From contig JAWWNJ010000037.1 of assembly GCA_037176885.1 (NCBI GenBank), forward strand, positions 310,001 through 374,000: a DNA stretch of 64,000 nucleotides, given 5' to 3'. The notes under the pieces were generated by a model. That model saw only the letters and a program-made list of their open reading frames with translations, had not been told where the DNA came from and made no database searches. The translations under genes and the position numbers were made by a program. Origin of the DNA: Favolaschia claudopus. Its lineage: Eukaryota; Basidiomycota; Agaricomycetes; Agaricales; Mycenaceae. Shown piece by piece: positions 56,568 to 64,000 of the stretch (its first letter is position 1; each line of letters starts with the position of its first letter).

Positions 56568-57395
56568 TCAGTGAGACACAACCGAGAGTCTGCTACCGAG
56601 CTTGCTCGTCATGCAAGCATCGTGATGAAGCCTATCGTCGACTATGCAGCACATTCGAGGGTGCCATTTGTCGATAATCATGCTGACGCGCTCAGGATGC
56701 TTGAAGAGTGCGTCTCCTTGATTTGCGATTCGATCCGAAATTGATCTCAATTTGTTTGCTTTTAGTGCCTTGGTAGATATTCAGAATTATCTCGCAACTC
56801 TCCAAAAACCGCGTCGCCGTCTCACCTCCTGGGTCATGCAACACAAGGAGAAGATCTCTGAACTGGATCGGCGCTAGATAGAGCAGTGACATTATTTACG
56901 GTGAGTGATCCTATGAATTTCTATCCGCACGACATCCTCATCGTTGTCCGGTTTGTCGAACAGTCCATAAACACGCTCTGCGCGTATGTTCTAGTGCAGG
57001 CGCATGATGCTGAAGTCAGGGAATTTGTCTGCTCAGCCATGAACACTCAAAATTCTCGCTCGATGCCATCTCTATCCAATCCCGTCGCTGTTTACTCCGC
57101 CCCCGTCTCCGACGCTCCCAAGCTTACGCCTCGCCCACCCAAAACCTCAAGATGGAGGGCTCCCATCTCGCGCCCAATTCCCTACGGTATCGATCGTCCC
57201 GCGCTCGATTCCCCCTACGATAACCTCACTCAATCCCAACCCACTATTCGCTCACCTGCTGCCTTCGTCGATGCCGCCACATCTCCATCACCGCCGAATC
57301 ACCCACAACATGGCGCATCGATCACACCAGACAGCAGCCGCCACCCCCGACTTCCGTGTGCGCAGGTCGATTGGGATCTACATAGGCGTACATAG
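56568..57395 (+). pseudogene. Frameshifted fragment resembling an MLKL-type four-helix-bundle domain
   Basis: Exons about 56568-56707 and 56766-56874 read SVRHNRESATELARHASIVM, DALRMLEDALVDIQNYLATL and RRLTSWVMQHKEKISELDRR, then hit TAG at 56875-56877. Removing one reading step lets the frame run on as LDRAVTLFT, exactly where related proteins continue, so one base appears lost near 56873. The helix pattern (N-R-x5-ELA-x-HA, L-x3-L-x-DI, EL-x3-L-x2-A-x3-F) resembles the N-terminal MLKL-like or HeLo-like helical bundles that fungi place in cell-death and NLR-type proteins. The N-terminal helix is missing or unlocated. The downstream frame to 57395 is Ser/Pro-rich and disordered, with no kinase domain. 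Identification is by pattern only. Confidence 0.45.
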
Positions 57396-57607
57396 GCAAT
57401 AAATGGATTTATCCAAAATCTCCTATGTGGACGGTCCACGTCGAATTGTTCTGGGTCGCTGTTTGGCCGAATCAGAGGCGTTCTTCTTTGTTTCGAAGCC
57501 TCGCCTCGCAGAAAGATACGGAACAATGACTCTCAGTGAGTACACCGCCCTGATCATCGCTACATTCGCACCAATGTCTTTTAATTAGACTCTTGTCCGC
57601 AACGACC

Positions 57608-58953
57608 ATGTCAGCTTCTGCGCTCTCTCAGAACCTAGCCACGGGCCACGACGTCAAAGGCCTACACGTCCCAAACGAAGTCTTCGCCGAAATATTCATC
57701 CAATGCCTCCCCCCGCAACATTCACGGTGCCCAGCCGCTTCGCACCTCCGCTCTCCGTCGCCAGCGTGAACACCCGCTGGCGCTCCGCCGCCCTCGCCAC
57801 GCCCCAACTTTGGCAGTCCTTAGCCATCAACGCCAGCACCCGCGCACTCCTCCGCGGGCTGCCCTACGCGCGTTTCTGCGAGACGTGGTTGGGACGGGCC
57901 GGGGGGTTCCCTCTGTCGCTTTCCATCAAGGCTTTGGGTGTAGAGGCAGCCAACTGGCTGATCGATTACATTCGCGCTTCGTCGGCCCTGTTAAGAGAGC
58001 TCGACCTGCAGTTCGGTAGTGTCCTCCAAATCCTGTCCTTCCCCCCGGCGAAGTACCCGCTCCTCGAAAGGGTGTCCATTGATACGCCCCAGGGCGGGAT
58101 ACTCATATCGTTTCTTGACGCCCCGCTCTTGAGGCGAGTCAAGCTGTCGAAGTATACGGCACGCGTACATTTGCGGCGGGAGCAACTGACGTCGTTTCGG
58201 TGCGACTCGATCGACGTTCTCACGTTCCTCGAGTTCTTCCGGGATGCAAGGGAGCTTGTGTCTGCGCGGTTTGTAGTTGGGTATCGTATAGGGTCGGGTT
58301 GGCCGCGAACCGTTTACAAGCTGCCTTGTCTGCAGTCGCTCGTGCTCGAGACGACAGAGGACCACGAGTATTGGCAGATGAATACGGTGTACCTGGGGGC
58401 TCTCCAAAATTTGAGGACTCCAGCCTTGGAAGATTTTACTCTGATATTTCCTCGTCGCAATGAGCGGCAGCCAAGGGAGGAGACCATATCAAGACCATTT
58501 ATGGGTTTCGTTGGGCAGACTCCGTTGAGGCTGCATACATTGACATTATCCTTCATGCCTGTCTCGACTTCCACGCTCATCCTCTGTTTACGCGCGACGC
58601 CTTCGCTTGTGCAGCTCAAACTGGGGCCGACCGAGATGATTGACCTCGCGGAGTTTATCGCGAGTTTTGTGGAATTCCCGCATCTCCTCCTCCCGTGTTT
58701 GGAATCGATGCACGTTGTGAACGAGGCTGGAGCGACGAACCCGACACCCGAGACGCTGGTGGAGATGTTGAGTTATAGATGGGGTAGTGCGATTGGCGCG
58801 CGGCGGCGGTCCTTCCGCATGGCTCTGGCGAATAGTATCCCCAACTCGTGGGTCGTTGCGCGTATAGAATCTCAACCCCGTTTCGCGGAATTGAAGGCAG
58901 AGGGCATGCAGCTGTATGTTGGGAAGATGGAGATGCCTGTTGATGATTTGTGA
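57608..58953 (+). pseudogene. F-box/leucine-rich protein gene with an indel in a C run
   Basis: The start codon at 57608 opens MSASALSQNLATG and the first half of an F-box, HVPNEVFAEIFIQCLPP. The second half, FTVPSRFAPPLSVASVNTRW, WRSAALATPQLWQSL, and all later sequence to the stop at 58951-58953 lie one base out of frame. The switch coincides with a six-C run at 57709-57714; seven C would restore one open frame of about 450 residues. The body is a typical Agaricomycete F-box protein with leucine-rich stretches (LLRELDLQFGSVLQIL, YPLLERVSIDTPQGG, LRLHTLTLSFMPVSTSTL). The long intact body suggests either a very recent mutation or a base-call error. Without the shift it would be an SCF adaptor. 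Confidence 0.7.
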
Positions 58954-59324
58954 TTCTAGAAAACAAGGTACATATTATTTGTACAATCGTATACTGAGTT
59001 GACCGAGTCTCCAACAGCAAATTGCATTGCTATACAACAACATACAGGTATAATACAACATCGATATCATTTCAGCCAGTATGCAATACAGGTATCATAC
59101 AGCGCCGTCACGGTCCTGTCGTTAAAGCATTTCTGACTCGATCTCGAATAGGCGTCGGCGGGCGGCGGCACATTTGAAAACCCTGTCCACCACGCCCTCT
59201 CAAGCATGTGTATGTGCTGCCACGTCTCGTTTGGTTGTCCGCTGTCAGGAAGGCAAGTACGGCTCCCTGATATGACAGCGAAGGGTTGTGGTCAGTGACT
59301 GGGATAATCCTAAATTGATATATT
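58954..59324. other. Intergenic region between convergent genes
   Basis: 371 bases. Short repeats of ACAGGTATAATACA / ACAGGTATCATACA lie at about 59044-59102. No gene was recognised. Confidence 0.5.
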
Positions 59325-59721
59325 TCACTCGGTGTACCTCAGCGGCTTGAGGTGGAGTGCAGGGAGTGAGATTGGGAGCGGCGCCCGCTGCATGCCATCA
59401 ACCATAATCGGTGAACGAGGCAAATCTTTTGAATCTATGCCGCTCGCGCTGGCGCTGGCGTGAGTGGGGACGGTGATAATATAAGGCTCTATCCTCGTGA
59501 CGGTCACGGAAGAGGAGTCGCTGCCGTATGACGAGGCGATATCAAATGGCGCAGGAGGGTCGAGGAGCGTGATGCGGTTGTGGAGGCGACGTTGTTTTCG
59601 GAGGGCGAGAAAGCAGAGGAGGAGGAGCATTACGGTGAGGACGAGTGCGGCGAGGGTGGTGCCGACGATGAGGGCGATGGAGGGACAGGATTTCCCGTTG
59701 GAAAAGCACCAGTAGTTGTAA
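59325..59721 (-). pseudogene. C-terminal part of a single-pass membrane protein, 5' end missing
   Basis: The exon starts at a good acceptor (TTTTAG at 59727-59722) and encodes YNYWCFSNGKSCPS, a TM helix IALIVGTTLAALVLTVMLLLL and a cytosolic tail (LRKQRRLHNRITLLDPP, SSYGSDSSSVTVTRIEPY, LPALHLKPLRYTE) to TGA at 59325-59327. This is the usual C-terminal half of Agaricomycete secreted/TM proteins with a variable ectodomain. No upstream exon is visible: within 280 bases lies the end of a KDZ transposase gene. Insertion into an intron is the simplest explanation. A small intact gene with an unrecognised first exon cannot be excluded. Confidence 0.55.
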
Positions 59722-59998
59722 CTAAAAGCCTCCCACCCTGCTAGCAGCCAGGTTGGACTGTTGTCTATTGTCCCCTACCTAGGCACCCCATGGCTGGCCT
59801 CTTTTTTGCACTCACTTTACCCTATATTACCACATTCCGGCGCCGGCAGCTGTCACCGGAGGCCATGACAGCTGTCCAACGCTCCGGCGACACTAGATAA
59901 GAGATAACATTTTTTGTACGTTATTACTGCCTAATTCGATCCACTCCGCCATGCAACCCGAAAAGGCAATTTTTTTTATTGCAATTGAGCGCTACATT
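59722..59998. other. Junction between membrane-protein remnant and KDZ transposase gene
   Basis: 277 non-coding bases. They contain the inverted repeat CAGCTGTCA / TGACAGCTG at 59847-59855 and 59866-59874, next to the palindrome CCGGCGCCGG (59838-59847), and an 8-T run near 59971. This is where a transposon end is expected, but no matching terminal repeat was found on the far side of the transposase gene within the window. Confidence 0.5.
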
Positions 59999-62900
59999 CT
60001 ACATCGTTGCAAATAATGCTGTATCCCCAGCTAATCTCTCCAAATCCTCCGCCAGTGCAGTCCGAACGGCAATGGAAATCGAGGCCCCCCAGCTTGATTT
60101 GAATTTCCGCGCTATTTGTCGCAAAATAGCCGCCTGTTGCGCCGCGAATGCTTGTAGTCCATCCTTCACCTCAGGCATCACCGCTTGGGTAACCGTACGC
60201 CTATCCTCCCACCACAGTGCCCGCCACTTCAAAAACCGTAATACTCTTCTCATCTCTTCACGCAGCAATTCTACTTCCTCAGTCCACCTTTCCTTTCGAG
60301 CCTTTGCGGCAGCCCACTCCACCCGTACAGCTGCATACACTCGTCAATAGCCGCCTTTCAGTCAAAGAGATAGTGCTTACCGTCCACAAGTTCCTGCTCA
60401 TCTGCATCAGGACCACCGCCCTGCGTCCAAATCCAGGACATTTTCTTCTGCTTGGACGAAATTGCCGTCATTATGCCCCGCGTTGATTTCCGGCTGCTCG
60501 AACCCACACCTCCCAAACGCTCGCGAGCCAACGCGTCTGCCTCGCGCTCCTGGTCCAGCCGTATGTCGGCGTCTTCCAATGGCTTCCAGGCTTCGCACGC
60601 GGCCTCGCCCCTCAATGCAAGTAGTGCCTTGCGCGCCCTCCGATATCGCCCCACTGCCAGCTGTATGTTCTCCGTTATCTGTTCCATCAGCACCGCTGCT
60701 CGCGTCCCACCACGCTGTCCCACCAAGTGATCATTGCGATATTGAAGTAAGTGCCTCTTTGCATGCAGCCTGCTCCGCAATCGTCGGATATTGTCATGTA
60801 GTTGTCCTTCCCGCAAACGCGCCTCCTTCTCCGCAAGCCCTTCGAGATCTGCTCGGTGTGTTACTCCCTGCATCCCCGACGGTAGGAAAAGCTTCACAGC
60901 TTCCGCTTCGTGTGGTGGTAGGTCTGCGTCCCGATTCTCATCTTCCTCCTTCACCTCCTCAATCGCCGTTGGCGCATACACCGCTTGCAATGCCCGAAAC
61001 TTGCGTAGCTTCACAAAAAACCCGCGACGAAGCTCGGCGACGCGTTGGCTTTGCTCCCCCGCTAGTACTGATCGTCCCTTGAGCTCATTTCTGATCTTGT
61101 CCCTGTGAGAGAAGATAAAGCTCTGAAATAGTCAAAGGCGAGTCACTTACTGTGAATTTTCCAATTGGAGACCCATGACCAAGAACGACGTCAGGCTTGA
61201 GCCATGCAGCGTCGCCTTGCCATTCGCCGCTTCATCCAGCTCTTCCTTCGCTAACTCCAGTCGAATCGACGACTCACTCACAGCTGCGCCATTTATAATA
61301 TAAGCTTGAAGATCAAAATGAGACAGCGACGGCTTACGATTCTTTCCCTCATCCAGTTCATACGGATTCGGCTTTGCTCTGTCTGCATTCCAGTCGTCAA
61401 TCATCGCTTGCCACTCTTGACGCAACTCGGGGTTCAGTGTACGGTCGACCTCCTCGAAACTGGCAACTTGGCGATCGCGCTCCTCAATCGCGATTATCAG
61501 TTTACGGGGTAGAGTGGACCCTGTTTTGCCTCAGCGCCTCGTTCCTCCACTATGAGAGTATGCTTACCTTGCTTCAGATTCTTCTCCGTGTTATGAAAGT
61601 CCACCTTGTCTTCTATAGCGTCCTCCCGAGCCCCGAAATTCATCTCCTTCGTGGCTGTAGCCAGTTCATTGAAATCCGACCATACCCTCTCCGTTCCCTC
61701 TCCATCTGTTCTACCCACCCCCTCCTGGTAGGTAAGCGAGTTTTGTACTTGACACTTGCGCTCGTGGGCCATCGCATGCCACACCGGCAAGCCGAATACA
61801 ACCGTTGTCTTATCCAGGTCTAACTGCATATGCGCCGGCATCGCCGCCATCCGTTGCTTGAATCGAATCTTCCATTGGCATACAATGTCGTAGCAGAAGG
61901 CGAGGTAGAGAAGTGTGACGCCCCAGACGGCGGCAAGCACGATATAATCCATGTTCATATACCTGGCGGAAATCAGTATACTATGTTTCTACAGTGAAGA
62001 GACCGCTTACCGCTCCCCTTTCTGTAAATCTCCCATCCCCTGAGGGCGTATTAGCTCGTGACGAGCGCAAACGACTGCTCCAACGCCCGATGACCGTAGA
62101 CCGGTCGTTAGTCGCGTGTCCTTCTGTGAAAGCGCAGCAAACGCAACGCAGGTACTTATCTACAGTAGTATTAGTCCTGGAAGTCAGCATTTGAAAGAGA
62201 AGACGCACATCCTTCTCCGGTACCGCATTCCTGAGATGCGCCTTATACCCCTTCTCCTCCTGCATGTATCCCCAACCTGAGGCGAGAGGTGGATCGTCGT
62301 GAGCGTTGGCGCGAAGCCGATTTCGCATCCGGAAATTGGCGTCAATTGCAAGTATCAACATGAACAGAAACCTAGCCATCATATAAATGGGAGATGTCGC
62401 CAAACGAACGTACAACACTCACTGAAACTGCGGCTCCACGTCTCGCCAACCATCCGGTAAGTTCATCCCCTCCTGTGGACACGCCCAGCAAAGCACAGCG
62501 CACTCCCCTCTCGCCGTCGCCCCCACCCCTTGAGCGTCATGCGCTCGCCCAGCTCGCTTGAGGCGCCCCAAGAAGGCGAATTGGCGGCTCATCCGACCAA
62601 ACGCCTTATAGCGATCCTAGAGGGATTGATTCAGATAACAAATGACACTAAATTAGAAGGAATCAACTCACCGGAACCGTCTCCACGCCCCACGGGTCGG
62701 TCGACTTTTCCATAGTCCGAACGAAGTCGTGGACATTCAGTCCACCCACCACAGTAGTCAAACGAAAAATCTCCAGCGTCGCGAAAGTAGCACATGTCGC
62801 AGGATCCACCGTAGTTGCGGGATACCAATCGTTGCGAAGAAGTTGTTCCAAGTTATTTGCACGGTCAGATAGGTCGCAGGCACAGTACCGATAATTGATG

Positions 62901-63662
62901 TCGTGGATGTGGGGAAAGTCGAGCACTATCATAGTGCGCACAGATGGCGCTGGATGGGGGCATTGGTGACCACCGTGGCCGATCTGGTAGACGAAATCTA
63001 AGGATTGCAGGGTGACGCGCGTCCAATAGGATCCTATCCATTCCTATAAACGATTCAGAGACGTTTTGCGAAGCCTTTCTTGAATTTACTTACCTGCGGA
63101 GTGTGTAGAGGCGTGAGCTGGTGTCTTTCCAAGAGGCATTCCTTGCACTGGATAAAGATTCCACATTGTCGGCACCGAAAGCGTCTACAGCCAGCGGTAA
63201 ACGTCTTCTGGCAACAAGAACACGATTCCGCCTGGTCGCCCAAACCTTCCCTCCTTAGCAGCTCGTCTAGAAAGAATTGAAGCATAGGTCGCCAGCTCTT
63301 CATAGGATCGTCCTCACGATAAATTAGTCAAACTAACCAGAATGTACATATCGCGAAACAAAACTCACCGAGCTCTCATACCTTCTGCGTTTCTCCCCCG
63401 TCTCTGCTGTTTCTTCTCCTGCCGCTGCGTCGTTGTCCGGCATTGGGGTCCAATTTGCCAAATCGTCGAGCTCCGAGGGGAGCAATTTGCGTTTTCTTGG
63501 GCTAACATTGACGGACTTGCGTACCCCTCGACGGCCGTCTTGCGAAGAAAAGAAATCCATATCTTCCGTAGTATCCCCTGCTTTCACTTCATAGTCGACA
63601 TAGGAATTGACGCGCTGAGGACGATTGGCGGCTCGCGCCTGGGAGTGCGTCAGAAAAGACAT
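59999..63662 (-). CDS. KDZ-family transposase with CxC2-type cysteine cluster
   Basis: DDE-type transposase of the Kyakuja-Dileera-Zisupton group, common in mushrooms. Start ATG 63662 (MSFLTHSQARAANRPQR) opens a disordered basic region. Then come Cys clusters (CSCCQKTF, CRRFRCRQCGIF, CKECLLERHQ) and the CxC2 core (FPHIHDINYRYCACD, LLRNDWYPATTVDPATCATF). A second knuckle is CWACPQEGMNLPDGW. The catalytic region has DANFRMRNRL (first Asp, near 62343), AFCYDIVCQWKIRF, HAMAHERKCQ and an acidic GEGTERVWSDFN. A long coiled-coil tail (EEVELLREEMRRVLRFLKW) ends at TAG 59999-60001. About ten introns; several are approximate. All key acidic and Cys positions are visible, so the protein may be active. 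The coding exons are the only part of the element I can delimit. Confidence 0.82.
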
Positions 63663-63902
63663 TGGAGGAGAATGATTTGATTGTTTCTGACCGGTATAGT
63701 AGCCGCCAGTGCCACCACCGGCACGAGCCAAGTAGTTCAGAGCCAGATGAGACGCGAGGAAAGGAGAAGGATGTTTGTTGACGTCAGACGGTATTGACGA
63801 GCAAGTAAAATAATCCCATTTTGGGAAGAACACAATTGGCTAGACATAAGTATTGTAGACATAAGAACTTGTGAACTACATCCTATACTACGCTGACGAC
63901 GT
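63663..63902. other. Upstream flank of the transposase gene
   Basis: 240 bases containing two copies of TAGACATAAG (63841-63850 and 63856-63865). No terminal inverted repeat could be matched to the other flank. Confidence 0.4.
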
Positions 63903-64000
63903 TCACTCCATGGGCAAGACACTAGTTCTAGCCCGCTTGATCACCACCGCCCCGTCAAACCCATGGAACGCGTAAGCCTCGCGACGCTCATGCTCGCGAT
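63903..64000 (-). CDS. Possible C-terminal end of a gene cut by the window edge
   Basis: An open minus-strand frame enters from the window edge and ends with a TGA at 63903-63905. The last residues read AYAFHGFDGAVVIKRARTS and then VLPME. It looks like ordinary protein sequence, but 31 residues are too few for identification. It lies 240 bases upstream of the transposase start, on the same strand. Confidence 0.3.
   Translation of the reverse strand, partial: REHERREAYAFHGFDGAVVIKRARTSVLPME

Noticed and set aside
57403..57588. 61-codon plus frame before the F-box gene
   Set aside because: Short, no motif, and lies between a pseudogene and a promoter.
1..64000. tRNA, rRNA, CRISPR or riboswitch
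   Set aside because: No cloverleaf, rRNA core or repeat-spacer array was recognised by eye. A covariance-model scan would be needed to exclude a tRNA.

Overview
This window reads as nuclear DNA of a mushroom-forming basidiomycete (Agaricomycetes). Genes are compact, cut by many 50-60 base GT-AG introns, and packed on both strands. The families point the same way: a DUF6534 membrane protein, a KDZ transposase with a CxC2-type cysteine cluster, expanded F-box families, stand-alone RNase H proteins and a SKN1/KRE6 glucan-assembly protein. Products below were assembled by joining exons by eye. Where an exon boundary is uncertain the entry says so.

Layout. 0-5 kb: an atypical Rho-like GTPase and a secreted GPI-anchored protein. 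5.6-17.5 kb: two RNase H genes and two DHA1-type MFS transporters, all on the minus strand in the order RNase H - MFS - RNase H - MFS. A Zn2Cys6 regulator fragment and a SKN1/KRE6 gene, both on plus, sit before the last MFS. The simplest reading is a tandem duplication of an RNase H-MFS unit with two genes lying inside the second unit. 18-25.7 kb: a DUF6534 membrane protein and a ~1,700-residue proline-rich actin-patch protein of the BBC1/AIM3 type. 26-30 kb: a flavin monooxygenase and a multi-pass membrane protein. 30-32.3 kb: gene-free DNA holding a small terminal-inverted-repeat element with an internal 18-base repeat. 32.3-33.7 kb: a CalB-like secreted lipase.

34-50.6 kb: two tandem F-box genes, a serine-rich disordered protein, a VIT/vWA protein, and a third F-box gene that is an inverted near-copy of the second with its promoter. 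50.8-53.4 kb: a cytochrome P450. 53.9-54.2 kb: a Tc1/mariner-type MITE with TA target duplication. 54.9-59 kb: a predicted two-repeat alpha/beta protein, a frameshifted fragment resembling the MLKL-type four-helix bundle, and an F-box gene with an indel in a C run. 59.3-63.7 kb: a KDZ transposase gene beside a single-pass membrane protein gene that has lost its 5' end.

No biosynthetic backbone enzyme is visible, so P450, FMO and the transporters are not evidence for a metabolite cluster. The strongest unusual signals are the Rho-like GTPase altered at three catalytic positions, the interrupted RNase H-MFS duplication with shared non-canonical GC-AG introns, the four-helix cell-death-like relic, and the two small transposons. 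No rRNA, tRNA or CRISPR was recognised by eye.
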